Of a DNA stretch of 64,000 nt, positions 52,199-61,321 are shown in pieces. Positions within the stretch are counted from its first letter, which is position 1; every line of letters starts with the position of its first letter. A model generated the notes under the pieces. That model worked only from the letters and a program-made list of their open reading frames with translations, made no database searches and had not been told where the DNA came from. Source of the stretch: Sphingomonas sp. (lineage in GTDB: Bacteria; Pseudomonadota; Alphaproteobacteria; Sphingomonadales; Sphingomonadaceae); NCBI GenBank assembly GCA_017418975.1, contig JAFOMG010000003.1, positions 1-64,000 of the forward strand, given 5' to 3'. A program made the translations under genes and the position numbers.

Positions 52199-52519
52199 GT
52201 GAATTTTGGATCGAACCTGGCTTATTCGGAGATCCGGCGGGAGGGGCGCGAGGACGTCTATTACCGCGCGCGTGCCTTCGGCCCCGACGCGAAGCAGCTG
52301 AACTTCATCATCGTCAACATCTCGCCGCACGGCCTGATGGCGCGGTGCGACGATCCGTTCGAGACGGGCGCGCGCATCCGCGTGGTGCTGCCGCATGCCG
52401 GCACCGTGGTGGCCGATGTGCGCTGGGCGCTGGGCGGCCGGATCGGCTGCCAGTTCGAGCGCGCGATCGATCTCGCCAGCTATTACGAGCTGATCTCGAC
52501 CATGGTGAAGGCGAAATAG
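52199..52519 (+). CDS. PilZ domain protein, 106 aa
   Basis: A single PilZ domain: RREGR (RxxxR) near residue 13, NISPHGLMARC near 39 and a beta-strand series GTVVADVRWALGGRIGCQF. Both c-di-GMP contact motifs are recognisable, although NISPHG replaces NLSxGG. GTG 52199 has GAGG six bases upstream; GTG 52187 in frame is an alternative start. It stands alone behind tyrS. It is the third PilZ gene here. Confidence 0.85.
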   Translation: MNFGSNLAYSEIRREGREDVYYRARAFGPDAKQLNFIIVNISPHGLMARCDDPFETGARIRVVLPHAGTVVADVRWALGGRIGCQFERAIDLASYYELISTMVKAK

Positions 52520-52544
52520 GCCCCGGGACGGAGGGGGCCGCCCG

Positions 52545-52733
52545 CTATTTCAACTGGCGCCAGACGCGATCCGCGGCCCTGCCGAGCACCACCGGCACGG
52601 CGACGGCCAGCAGGAGGATCACCCAATGGGGCATGTCCAGGCGCATCGCCGCCAGGGCCCCTTCGTAAACGCCGCCCACCAGGCCGATCGCGACCACCAG
52701 CAGCACCGCCGCCAACCACCATGACCTTTGCAT
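52545..52733 (-). CDS. Small two-TM membrane protein, 62 aa
   Basis: ATG 52733 follows GAGAGGCCTCT, a good ribosome binding site. The product (MQRSWWLAAVLLVVAIGLVG... WVILLLAVAVPVVLGRAADR) has two hydrophobic helices and a Trp/Arg end (VWRQLK). I recognise no family. Antisense frames in the same region are longer but show no start site or features. Confidence 0.6.
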   Translation of the reverse strand: MQRSWWLAAVLLVVAIGLVGGVYEGALAAMRLDMPHWVILLLAVAVPVVLGRAADRVWRQLK

Positions 52734-52941
52734 AGAGGCCTCTCTTCCTGCGCCCGGCAGCGACCATAGCATGGATGCGGGGCCTGGGCATCCGTTGATG
52801 CCGTGGCCGTGGGAATTCCGCCTTGCCCGATCGCTCCGTCGGCGGCTTCCAAAGACGCTGAAGGCCGAACGGCCGCGCGAGCCCGGCAGGCGTTTCGCGC
52901 GATGGCCTGCCCGGATCGATCCCGGCAGGCCATCGGGATCA

Positions 52942-53583
52942 TCAGACCGGCGGATCGCTGCAGCAGCGCTGGCCCGGGCACCTGGCCTCATCGCTGCAGC
53001 ATATGGGGCCGGCGGAACAGCAGCGTATCGTCGAGCACGGGCTGCAACATATATTGATTACCTGATTTTTCTTCCTGGCGGACAGGAAGGAGACCGGCTT
53101 CTTCATGGCCGCCTTCCATTCGGAAACGCGCTTTTCCGAGCAGGCATTCTTTCCCCATGAGGTGACGTTCGTGGCCAGAGTATCCACGACCTCCACATTG
53201 TACGTCAAAACGACATTGCCGTACTTCGGGAGATTGTAATGCATATCGACGCTTCGCCCGATCGTGGCGAAGATATTGGGCACGGCGACAAGCTCCCACC
53301 GGCCGTTGCTGGAGAAGTAAAGCTCCGTGGCGACATTGATCGACGAGGTCTTGATCCCGCCATCGGTTCCGGTCGACGTTCGCAGCGAATATTCGCCGTT
53401 GGTTGCCGTCATGATCGCCGAAGCGCCGGGCGTCATGATGAGGTTGGGCTTCCCGATGATCTTGCCGCCGCGCTCGATCTGCAGCGAGACCTTGTAATAT
53501 TTGGGCAAAGACTGGGTTGAAGCGCCTGCCGTCGTCAGAAAACAGGCAGAAAAAATCAAAAGGATTTTCGCCAGGAAGGACAC
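52942..53583 (-). CDS. Secreted protein with Cys-rich tail
   Basis: GTG 53583 follows GGAGG at short spacing. The 213-residue product has a signal peptide (LAKILLIFSACFLTTAGAS), a beta-rich middle (YKVSLQIERGGKIIGKPNLI, NGEYSLRTSTGTDGG) and a tail of about 35 residues with 12 cysteines in CC and CxxC groups (ICCSPCS, RCCSAGPICC, CPGQRCC). The codon composition is less GC-rich than its neighbours and Lys, Asn and Ile are frequent, which hints at transfer. I do not know the family of the tail, and a metal-binding or disulfide-linked surface role is only inferred. Confidence 0.6.
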   Translation of the reverse strand: MSFLAKILLIFSACFLTTAGASTQSLPKYYKVSLQIERGGKIIGKPNLIMTPGASAIMTATNGEYSLRTSTGTDGGIKTSSINVATELYFSSNGRWELVAVPNIFATIGRSVDMHYNLPKYGNVVLTYNVEVVDTLATNVTSWGKNACSEKRVSEWKAAMKKPVSFLSARKKNQVINICCSPCSTIRCCSAGPICCSDEARCPGQRCCSDPPV

Positions 53584-53872
53584 AACACCTCCATGCTCAG
53601 AACGTGGATTTCGCCGACCGACGGAATGCACCGCAGACCGCACGATTCGAATATAGTTTTCATTAGTAATATTTCCGGGTCATGACACGAGGTCCGCGCA
53701 CCATCGATCACTAAAGTCACCAGCCCTCGAGCTCGTTACAACTCTACGTGAAAACAACGGGATGGATTACTATCCAGCCAGGTTGGGATACGCATGTTCC
53801 CGTCCCGCCATTCTACCCGCTGCCGCCCCGCAGGCAGGAGCAAGGGCGACGAGGCCCGGATTGCCCCCCCGA

Positions 53873-53935
53873 TACCCGGCGCGATTGCCTGGATTGTTCC
53901 ACGCTACCCTGGATCCCCGTCTGCGCGGGGATGAC
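53873..53935. repeat. Truncated half of repeat unit A
   Basis: Only the right-hand half of unit A is present: GCGATTGCCTGGATTGTTCC, then CTACCCTGGATCCCCGTCTG, ending GGGGATGAC. It resembles the interior and right arm of copy 42-176. The surrounding gap 53584-54106 has no gene that I can support. Its part 53640-53770 is AT-rich and may hold promoters. Confidence 0.65.
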
Positions 53936-54106
53936 GGTGGAAGGCGCCATCGTCCATTCTCCGGATGCAGTGCCTCCCTGGCATCGAGATGCGGCGCAAC
54001 GCCGCCTCGACACCCAAGACAAGTGGCGCCTTTTCTTGCAAATTACGCATATCTTCTTTCCGTTACACAACAGATCGTTCAGCCTGCATAAGATCTATTG
54101 GTGAGA

Positions 54107-54136
54107 AGCTTTGCCTCCCACTAAAGGAGGGAAGCT
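54107..54136 (+). promoter_or_regulatory. Hairpin masking the ribosome binding site of 54140
   Basis: AGCTTT (54107-54112) pairs with GAAGCT (54131-54136) and CCTCC (54114-54118) with the Shine-Dalgarno GGAGG (54126-54130), around a seven-base loop, with one bulged G. An 11-bp stem thus buries the ribosome binding site. Translation might depend on temperature, a binder or unfolding. Confidence 0.5.
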
Positions 54137-54139
54137 GAA

Positions 54140-54439
54140 ATGAAGGCATATATTGCAGGGACGGCATTGTTCGCGATGTCTGCTTGGGCGGCGCCGGCTT
54201 CGGCGGAACAGGTCCATACTTTCTCCAACGGGTGCACGCGCACCTGCTCCGGCACCTGGGTGAACGGATCGCTGCCGGGCTCGGTGGCGTGCTACAACAA
54301 GGATGGCACGCCGGGCACGGCGGGCCCGCTGAACTGCCCGAGCGGCCCGGAGAAGACGTTCAGCCCCAATGTCTTCGATGCGGACGGGATCCCGCTGCCC
54401 GCGCGCGCGATCAAGGCAAATCCACGCCGCGCGGACTGA
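54140..54439 (+). CDS. Small secreted protein, 99 aa
   Basis: ATG 54140 follows AGGAGGGAAGCTGAA. The signal peptide ends in WAAPASAEQ and the mature part of about 77 residues has four cysteines in SNGCTRTCSG, VACYNKDG and LNCPSGPEK, likely two disulfides. It has no membrane segment after the signal. I do not recognise a family. The ribosome binding site lies in a stable hairpin, see 54107-54136. Confidence 0.75.
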   Translation: MKAYIAGTALFAMSAWAAPASAEQVHTFSNGCTRTCSGTWVNGSLPGSVACYNKDGTPGTAGPLNCPSGPEKTFSPNVFDADGIPLPARAIKANPRRAD

Positions 54440-54587
54440 GCGGCACCGGACCGCCGCCGCCGATCCGTCGGCGGCGGCGAACCCGCGCACCGACGGTTCG
54501 GCACAAGCTCGGACAAGCCATTGAAACTACTCCCGTCACCCCCGCCCGCGCGGGGAGGACGGGCTTTGTTGATTGAGTCGCGCGCGC

Positions 54588-54920
54588 AGGTTGGGAACCC
54601 AAACGAGTATCCGTTTCCCACCGTCATCCCGGCCTTGCGCCGGGATCCCGCTTCTTCTGCCCTCGGCAAGACAGCGGGACTCCGGCGCAAGGCCGGAGCG
54701 GCGAAGGAGGAATAGCGAGGCCCCAATCCAGGATAATAGCCCGATCAAGGCTTTGATTTTATTCGCAATCCCAGCGACTCCCTTCGTCATCCCCGCGCAG
54801 GCGGGGATCCAGGGCCAGGGGCGAGTTGCGCGCAGTCGAGTCCCGCGCGCTCCGGGGAGCGCTCGCCTGGCAGCATCCTTGTCCCGCGCTACCCTGGATC
54901 CCCGCCTCCGCGGGGATGAC
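54588..54920. repeat. Composite palindromic repeat, copy 2 (inverted)
   Basis: The order is flank (AGGTTGGGAACCCAAACGAG), unit B (54622-54700), a longer linker (with GAAGGAGGAATAGCGAGG and AATCCAGGA) and unit A (54786-54920). It is the inverse of the block at 42-353, including linker and flank. Unit A here shares its interior with 9381-9517 more than with 42-176. With repeat fragment C next door it fills the 592-bp gap 54440-55031. Confidence 0.85.
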
Positions 54921-54960
54921 GGCTATTGGGGCACTCCTTCCTCAAGGGGATAGACGCCGA
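54921..54960. repeat. Repeat C fragment next to composite copy 2
   Basis: GGCTATTGGGGCACTCCTTC and CTCAAGGGGATAGACGCCG match the part of repeat C at about 32972-33010. It abuts the A unit, showing that A, B and C share the core palindrome GGGGATGAC as a junction. Confidence 0.6.
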
Positions 54961-55031
54961 GGATAGGGGGTGGCGCCGAAGGATTGCGGGCATGACGGGA
55001 AAAACGGGAAGACGGCGGGGCCTATCGCCCC

Positions 55032-57089
55032 CTATCCCGCCCGCAACAGGCTCACCGCCGCGTCGCGCTCGAACAGGTAGAGCGCGATCCGCGCCGCCTC
55101 GCCCCGCGCGGTGTGCAGCGCGCGGTCCTGGTCCTCCAGCAGCCGCGCATCGGCATTCGCCGCCGCGATCAGCGTCGCCAGGCTCTCCGGCGTCGCCAGG
55201 CGGAAGCTCTGCTCGCCCGATTGGCGGGTGCCGAGGATCTCGCCCGCGCCGCGCAGCTCCAGGTCGCGCTCGGCGATCAGGAAGCCGTCGGTGGTGTCGC
55301 GCATCAGCGCCAGCCGCGCCCGCGACGTCTCGCTGAGCTTCTCCCCGCGCAGCAGGATGCAGTGGGACTGCCCCCCGCCCCGGCCCACGCGCCCGCGCAG
55401 CTGGTGGAGCTGGGCGAGGCCGAACCGGTCCGCCGCCTCGATCACGATCAGCGTGGCGTTGGGCACGTCCACCCCCACTTCGATCACCGTCGTCGCCACC
55501 AGCACGCCCAGCTCGCCCGCGGCGAAGCGCGCCATCACCGCGTCCTTCTCCGGCCCCTTCATCCGGCCATGGACCAGCCCGACCTTGTCGCCGAACCGCG
55601 CGGTGAGCGTGGCGGCGCGATGCTCGGCGGCGGCAAGGTCGGTCTTCTCGCTCTCCTCCACCAGCGGGCACACCCAATAGGCCTGCTTGCCCGCATCGAG
55701 ATACCGGCCCAGCCCGGCGATCACCGCGTCGAGCTTGTCCTCGGCGATCACTGTCGTCTGGATCGGCTGGCGGCCGGGCGGCATCTCGTCCAGCCGGCTC
55801 ACGTCCATCTCGCCATGGCTGGCCAGCTGGAGCGTGCGCGGGATCGGCGTGGCGGTCATCACCAGCAGGTGCGGCGGCACCTGCGCCTTGGCCTGGAGCA
55901 TCAGCCGCTCGGCCACGCCGAAGCGGTGCTGCTCGTCCACCACCACCAGCCCCAGGTCGCGATAGGTCACGCCCTGCTGGAAGATCGCATGGGTGCCCAC
56001 CAATATGTCGATCTCGCCGGCGGCGAGCCCCATCAGAACGGCCTCGCGCACCTTGCCCTTGTCGCGCCCGGTGAGGATCGCGACGCGGATGTCGAGCCCG
56101 GCGAGCAGGCGCGAGAGATTGTCGTAATGCTGGCGGGCGAGGATCTCGGTGGGAGCCAGCATCGCACCTTGCGCCCCGGCCTCGGCGGCGATCAGCAGCG
56201 CCATCGTCGCCACCAGCGTCTTGCCCGCGCCGACATCGCCCTGGAGCAGGCGCAGCATCGGCTGGCTCTGCGCCATGTCGCCCTCGATCTCGCGGATCGT
56301 GCGCGACTGGGCGCCGGTGGGGACATAGGGCAGCCGGAGCCGGTCGCGCAGCCGCCCGTCGCCGGTCAGCGGCCGGCCGCGCTTGGCGCGGGCCTCGCCG
56401 CGCACCAGCATCAGCGCGAGCTGGTTGGCGAACACTTCGTCATAGGCGAGCCGCTCGCGCGCCTTGGCGTCGGCGGGGTCGGCATGGATGCGGGCCAGCG
56501 CCTCCTTCCAGCCCGGCCATTGGTGGCGGTCCTTCAGGCTCGGCTCGATCCATTCGGGCAGATCGGGCGCGCGCGCGATCGCCTGGGCGGCCAGCGCCGC
56601 GATCCGCTTGGACGTGATGCCCTCGGAACAGGGATAGATCGCCTCGCGCCCGCCGCCTTCCGCCTCTTCGGGCAGCGCGACCTCGGGATGCACGATCTGC
56701 AGCTCCTGGCCATATTGGTCGAGCCGGCCCGAGACCCAGCGCTTCTCGTTCAGCGGGAGCAGCTTCTTCGCCCAGCCCGAATTGCCGCCGAAAAAGACGA
56801 GGCTGGCATGGTTGCCGTGCGCGTCCACCGCCTGCACCCGCGCGGGGGAGCGGGCGCTGCCGCCGAAGCGATATTGCACCGGGGTCAGCTCGATCGCGAT
56901 GATCCTTCCGGCGTCGGACGCCATCAGCGCGTCGCGCGGAATGCGGTCGATGAAGCCGGTGGGGAGATGGAAGGCGACGTCGACGACGCGCGCCAGCCCC
57001 AGCCGCTCGAGCGGCCTGGCCAGGGCCGCGCCGATCCCCTTGAGCGCCGTGACTTCGGCGAAGAGCGGATTGAGGATCTCGGGGCGCAT
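55032..57089 (-). CDS. recG: ATP-dependent DNA helicase RecG
   Basis: The 685-residue helicase reverses stalled replication forks and branch-migrates Holliday junctions. It has an N-terminal wedge (OB) domain (about 50-150), Walker A (LLQGDVGAGKTLVA near 285), DEQHRFGVAER (motif II, near 390), TATPIPRTL (motif III), and GRVGRGGGQSHC (motif VI). Length is a little short of E. coli RecG (693). The ATG at 57089 gives MRPEILNPLFAEVTALKGIG, and no T-run terminator is visible behind it. Confidence 0.96.
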   Translation of the reverse strand: MRPEILNPLFAEVTALKGIGAALARPLERLGLARVVDVAFHLPTGFIDRIPRDALMASDAGRIIAIELTPVQYRFGGSARSPARVQAVDAHGNHASLVFFGGNSGWAKKLLPLNEKRWVSGRLDQYGQELQIVHPEVALPEEAEGGGREAIYPCSEGITSKRIAALAAQAIARAPDLPEWIEPSLKDRHQWPGWKEALARIHADPADAKARERLAYDEVFANQLALMLVRGEARAKRGRPLTGDGRLRDRLRLPYVPTGAQSRTIREIEGDMAQSQPMLRLLQGDVGAGKTLVATMALLIAAEAGAQGAMLAPTEILARQHYDNLSRLLAGLDIRVAILTGRDKGKVREAVLMGLAAGEIDILVGTHAIFQQGVTYRDLGLVVVDEQHRFGVAERLMLQAKAQVPPHLLVMTATPIPRTLQLASHGEMDVSRLDEMPPGRQPIQTTVIAEDKLDAVIAGLGRYLDAGKQAYWVCPLVEESEKTDLAAAEHRAATLTARFGDKVGLVHGRMKGPEKDAVMARFAAGELGVLVATTVIEVGVDVPNATLIVIEAADRFGLAQLHQLRGRVGRGGGQSHCILLRGEKLSETSRARLALMRDTTDGFLIAERDLELRGAGEILGTRQSGEQSFRLATPESLATLIAAANADARLLEDQDRALHTARGEAARIALYLFERDAAVSLLRAG

Positions 57090-57137
57090 GGCGCCCGACC
57101 TAATCCTTGCGATGGCGCGCCGCTAGGGGGTGCGGGA

Positions 57138-57356
57138 TCAGGCGATGCTGCGCACGGGCGCGATCGCCTGGCCGGCCGCCTCGATCGCGGCATGCACTTC
57201 GATCACGGTCGAGCCGACCACCACTTCGTGCGCGCCGTCGAACGAAAGCACGCCGACATCGGCACCGGCCATGTTGATCGTGGCGACCGTCCGCACCGCG
57301 GCAATGTTGACCAGCATGGGGTCGCCGTTGATCGACTTGAGCATCACGAAACGCAT
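57138..57356 (-). CDS. Small hypothetical protein, 72 aa
   Basis: The 72-residue product (MRFVMLKSINGDPMLVNIAA..., SFDGAHEVVVGSTVIEVHAAI) is beta-strand rich with an LNG-type turn; its spacing resembles FlbD-like mini-proteins, but the similarity is faint and no function is assigned. The ribosome binding site before ATG 57356 is poor. It starts opposite sdhE with about 185 bp between, so this spacer holds both promoters. Confidence 0.65.
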   Translation of the reverse strand: MRFVMLKSINGDPMLVNIAAVRTVATINMAGADVGVLSFDGAHEVVVGSTVIEVHAAIEAAGQAIAPVRSIA

Positions 57357-57540
57357 TTTTGGACGGCCTTTACGCAGAGTATCTGCCCATCATAGCAAGA
57401 TCGCCGGCCGGGCGGGCGGAAACGGCCGATTAAGTTGCGGCTGGCGTTCGCCGGCGCGGCAACCTATCTGGGAAATCGTATCCACCATTTTCGCCGACAC
57501 GCATTTTTCGCGCTGCCGGCCATTTCCCGTTGAGGACCGA

Positions 57541-57807
57541 ATGGACCGCGAAACCCGTCTCAAGCGCCTGCGCTTCCGCGCCTGGCATCGCGGCGTGAAG
57601 GAAGCAGACCTGCTGATCGGCGGCTTCTTCGATCGGCATGGCGCCGGCTGGAACGACGCCGAGATGGACCTGTTCGAGGAACTGCTCGAGGAGCAGGACG
57701 TCGATATCATGGCCTGGGCGATGGGCGTCGAACCCGCTCCCCCACGCTATGCCGGCACGGTAATGACCGCCCTCAAGACATTGAACTACGTGCCTATTTC
57801 TCGCTGA
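57541..57807 (+). CDS. sdhE: Succinate dehydrogenase assembly factor SdhE
   Basis: The 88-residue protein attaches FAD covalently to the SdhA subunit of complex II. The conserved core FRAWHRGVKEADLLIGGFFD is at about residues 12-31, containing the RGxxEAD motif used in flavinylation. A C-terminal MAWAMGVEPAP stretch follows. The frame is open far upstream, but ATG 57541 is the standard start. The mfd gene begins 6 bp after the stop, as expected for an operon. Confidence 0.93.
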   Translation: MDRETRLKRLRFRAWHRGVKEADLLIGGFFDRHGAGWNDAEMDLFEELLEEQDVDIMAWAMGVEPAPPRYAGTVMTALKTLNYVPISR

Positions 57808-57813
57808 GCCCGA

Positions 57814-60800
57814 ATGCCCGACCTCAAGACCATCCTCTCCGCGCAACGGCCTCTCACCCTGTCGGGCGCTCCGACCGGCTTCCTCCCCTGGATGCTGGCC
57901 GATCTGGCGCGCACCGGGCGGATGACCGTCTTCGTCGCGCCCGACGAATCCGCGATGCGCGCCGTGGCCGGCACCGCGCCCTATTTCGCGCCCGAGCTCG
58001 AAATCCTCGGCTTTCCAGCCTGGGACTGCCTTCCCTATGACCGCGCCAGCCCGACCCTGCGGGTCATGGCCGAGCGGCTGGCGACGCTCCATGCCCTTCA
58101 GAACAAAGGCGAAAAGCCGCGCCTGCTGGTCACCACGGTAAACGCCGTCACCCAGCGCACGCTCACGCCCTTCCGCATCCGCCAGCTCGTCGCCCGCCTT
58201 GCGCCGGGCGAGCGTATCAGCCTGGAAAAGCTCGGAAACCTGCTCCAGGCAAATGGCTATATCCGCGTCGACACGGTGAACGACGCCGGCGAGTTCGCGG
58301 TGCGCGGCGGGCTGGTCGACCTCTTCCCCTCGGGCGCCGAACAGGCATTGCGGCTCGATTTCTTCGGCGACGAGATCGAGAGCGTCCGCACCTTCGATCC
58401 CTCGGACCAGCGCACCACCGGGCGGATCGACGGCTTCACGCTCCTCCCCGCTTCCGAGGCTCTGCTCGACGAGGAGTCGGTCAAGCGCTTCCGCACGCGC
58501 TATCGGGAAAAGTTCGGCGCCACCGCCACCGGCGACCCGCTCTACCAGGCGATCAGCGACGGCCGCCGCCTCGCCGGCATGGAGCATTGGCTGCCGCTGT
58601 TCGAGGAGCGGCTGGAGACGCTGTTCGAGCATCTTCCCGGCGACGCGATCCTGATCCGCGACGCCGGCGATGCCGGTGCCGCCGAAGCGCGGTTCGAAGC
58701 GATCGCCGACTATCAGTCGAACCGCGTCCGCGCCCAGTCCGCCGATCCGGGCAGCTATCGCCCGCTGGCCGCCGATGCGCTCTATCTCGTTGCGAACGAA
58801 TGGGAAAAGCGGCTCGCCGACTGGCCGGCGCACACCAGCACGCCCTTTCACGAGCCGGTCAGCGCCACCGTCCTCGACTTCGACGTCGACGGCCCGCGCG
58901 ACTTCGCGCCCGAGCGGGCCGCCGGTGCCAATGTCTATGAATCTGTCGTAGACCATATCGCCAAGCTACGGAAATCCGGTAAGAAACCGATACTCGCCAG
59001 CTATTCGAACGGCGCCCGCGAGCGCCTGACCGGGCTGCTCGCCGATCACGGCCTCAAGACGGCGCGCAAGGCGGACAGCTGGCACGAGGCGATGGGCATT
59101 GCCGACAGCGCGGTGGCGATGATCGTGCTGCCGCTCGATCACGGCTTCTCCGCCCCCGGCGTCGCGGTGCTCACCGAGCAGGACATGCTGGGCGACCGCC
59201 TCGTCCGCCGCTCGAAGCGCCGCAAGTCGACCGACGCCTTTCTCAACGAGCTGGCGACGCTCTCGCCGGGCGATCTGGTGGTGCACGTCGATCACGGCAT
59301 CGGCCGCTATGAGGGCCTCACCCAGATCCCGGTGCAGAAGGCCCCGCACGACTGCGTCGCCCTCACTTATGCCGGCGGCGACAAGCTCTATGTTCCGGTG
59401 GAGAATCTCGAGGTCCTGAGCCGCTACGGCGCGGGCGAGGAGGGCGCGGCGCTGGACCGGCTGGGCGGCGAGGCCTGGCAGCGGCGCAAGAGCCGCATGA
59501 AGGAGCGGATCCGCGAGATCGCGGGCGAGCTCATCGCCACCGCCGCCAAGCGCGCCACTCGCCCCGCCGAAGTCGCCGAGCCCGATGCCGGCGGCTATCC
59601 CGCCTTTGTCGATCGCTTCCCCTATGAGGAGACCGACGACCAGGACCGCGCGATCGGCGACGTGCTCGAGGATCTCGCCGCCGGCCGCCCGATGGACCGG
59701 CTGATCGTCGGCGATGTCGGCTTCGGCAAGACCGAGGTGGCGCTGCGCGCAGCCTTCGTCGCGGCGATGGCCGGCATGCAGGTCGCGGTGGTCTGCCCCA
59801 CCACTCTACTCGCCCGCCAGCATTTCAATAATTTCACCCAGCGCTTCGAGGGTTTCCCGATCAAGGTCGGCCGCCTCTCGCGCCTGGTGGGCAGCACCGA
59901 GATGAAGGCGACCAAGGACGGCGCCGCCGACGGCACGATCGACATCGTCGTCGGCACCCATGCCGTCCTCGCCAAGGGCGTCGAGTTCAAGCGGCTCGGC
60001 CTGGTCATCGTCGACGAGGAGCAGCGCTTCGGCGTCACCCACAAGGAACGGCTCAAGGCGATGAAGGCGGACGTCCACGTCCTCACCCTCACCGCCACGC
60101 CGATCCCGCGCACCCTCCAGATGGCGATGTCGGGCCTGCGCGAGCTTTCGGTGATCCAGACCCCGCCGGTCGATCGCCTGGCAGTGCGCACCTATGTGAT
60201 GCCCTGGGATCCGGTGGTGCTGCGCGAGGCGCTGCTTCGCGAGCATTATCGCGGCGGCCAGGCCTATTTCGTCACCCCGCGCATCTCCGACCTGCCCGAG
60301 ATCGAGGAGTTCCTGCGCCACGACGTGCCCGAGATCCGCTATGTCGTCGCGCACGGCCAGATGGCGGCGGGCGAGGTCGAGGAGCGCATGTCCGCCTTCT
60401 ACGATCGCAAATACGACCTGCTCGTCTCGACCACGATCATCGAGAGCGGCATCGACATTCCCAGCGCCAACACGCTGATCATCAACCGGGCGGACAAGTT
60501 CGGCCTCGCCCAGCTCTACCAGCTGCGCGGCCGGGTCGGGCGCTCCAAGACGCGCGCCTATGCCTATCTGACCACCCCGGCCCAGCGCCTGATGACCGAG
60601 GCGGCGGAAAAGCGCCTCAAGGTGCTGTCCGACCTGGAATCGCTGGGCGCCGGCTTCCAGCTCGCCAGCCACGATCTCGACATCCGCGGCGCCGGCAACC
60701 TGCTCGGCGACGAGCAGTCCGGCCATATCAAGGAGGTCGGCTACGAACTCTACCAGTCGATGCTGGAGGAGGCGATCCTCGACGCCAAGGCGGGCGGCCT

Positions 60801-61269
60801 GCGCGACGAGCGCCCGCGCGACCTGAGCCCGCAGATCACCGTCGACGCGCCGATCATGATCCCCGAGACCTATGTTCCCGATCTCGACCTGCGCATGGGC
60901 CTGTATCGCCGCCTCAACGACGTGGACGACCGCGCCGGCATCGAGGCCTTCGCCGCCGAGCTGATCGACCGGTTCGGCAAGCTGCCCGAGGCGACCGAGA
61001 ACCTGATCACGCTGATCGAGGCCAAGCTGAACGCCAAGCGCGCCTGCATCGCCAAGCTCGATGTCGGCCCCAAGGGCGCGCTGGTGAGTTTCCACGACGA
61101 CAAATTCCCCAATGTCGACGGCCTGCTCGCCTATGTCGACAAGCTGGAGGGCACGGCGAAGCTGCGCCCCGACATGAAGCTGGTGATCGCTCGCGCCTGG
61201 GCGACGCCCCAGGCCCGGCTCAACGGCGCGCTCCAGCTGTCGCGAGGCCTCGCGAAAGCGGCGGGATAA
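57814..61269 (+). CDS. mfd: Transcription-repair coupling factor Mfd
   Basis: The 1151-residue SF2 translocase removes stalled RNA polymerase at DNA lesions and recruits UvrA. Domain order: UvrB-like N-terminus (about 1-380), RNA polymerase interaction domain with HVDHGIGRYEGL near 490, helicase motor with Walker A GDVGFGKTEVALRA near 634 and DEEQRFGVTHKE, translocation motif QLRGRVGRSKTRAYAY, and a C-terminal TRCF domain (about 1000-1151). Length is normal. It starts right after sdhE. Confidence 0.97.
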   Translation: MPDLKTILSAQRPLTLSGAPTGFLPWMLADLARTGRMTVFVAPDESAMRAVAGTAPYFAPELEILGFPAWDCLPYDRASPTLRVMAERLATLHALQNKGEKPRLLVTTVNAVTQRTLTPFRIRQLVARLAPGERISLEKLGNLLQANGYIRVDTVNDAGEFAVRGGLVDLFPSGAEQALRLDFFGDEIESVRTFDPSDQRTTGRIDGFTLLPASEALLDEESVKRFRTRYREKFGATATGDPLYQAISDGRRLAGMEHWLPLFEERLETLFEHLPGDAILIRDAGDAGAAEARFEAIADYQSNRVRAQSADPGSYRPLAADALYLVANEWEKRLADWPAHTSTPFHEPVSATVLDFDVDGPRDFAPERAAGANVYESVVDHIAKLRKSGKKPILASYSNGARERLTGLLADHGLKTARKADSWHEAMGIADSAVAMIVLPLDHGFSAPGVAVLTEQDMLGDRLVRRSKRRKSTDAFLNELATLSPGDLVVHVDHGIGRYEGLTQIPVQKAPHDCVALTYAGGDKLYVPVENLEVLSRYGAGEEGAALDRLGGEAWQRRKSRMKERIREIAGELIATAAKRATRPAEVAEPDAGGYPAFVDRFPYEETDDQDRAIGDVLEDLAAGRPMDRLIVGDVGFGKTEVALRAAFVAAMAGMQVAVVCPTTLLARQHFNNFTQRFEGFPIKVGRLSRLVGSTEMKATKDGAADGTIDIVVGTHAVLAKGVEFKRLGLVIVDEEQRFGVTHKERLKAMKADVHVLTLTATPIPRTLQMAMSGLRELSVIQTPPVDRLAVRTYVMPWDPVVLREALLREHYRGGQAYFVTPRISDLPEIEEFLRHDVPEIRYVVAHGQMAAGEVEERMSAFYDRKYDLLVSTTIIESGIDIPSANTLIINRADKFGLAQLYQLRGRVGRSKTRAYAYLTTPAQRLMTEAAEKRLKVLSDLESLGAGFQLASHDLDIRGAGNLLGDEQSGHIKEVGYELYQSMLEEAILDAKAGGLRDERPRDLSPQITVDAPIMIPETYVPDLDLRMGLYRRLNDVDDRAGIEAFAAELIDRFGKLPEATENLITLIEAKLNAKRACIAKLDVGPKGALVSFHDDKFPNVDGLLAYVDKLEGTAKLRPDMKLVIARAWATPQARLNGALQLSRGLAKAAG

Positions 61270-61321
61270 ACCCGTAGCGACCCATGCTTCCGCCCTCGCG
61301 GCCTCCTAGAATGGGGGGAAT

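Noticed and set aside
42..54920. CRISPR array
   Set aside because: The recurring palindromes are dispersed, not evenly spaced with unique spacers, and no cas gene is present.
55113..57395. 760-codon open frame on the plus strand
   Set aside because: Antisense to recG, which carries all helicase motifs.
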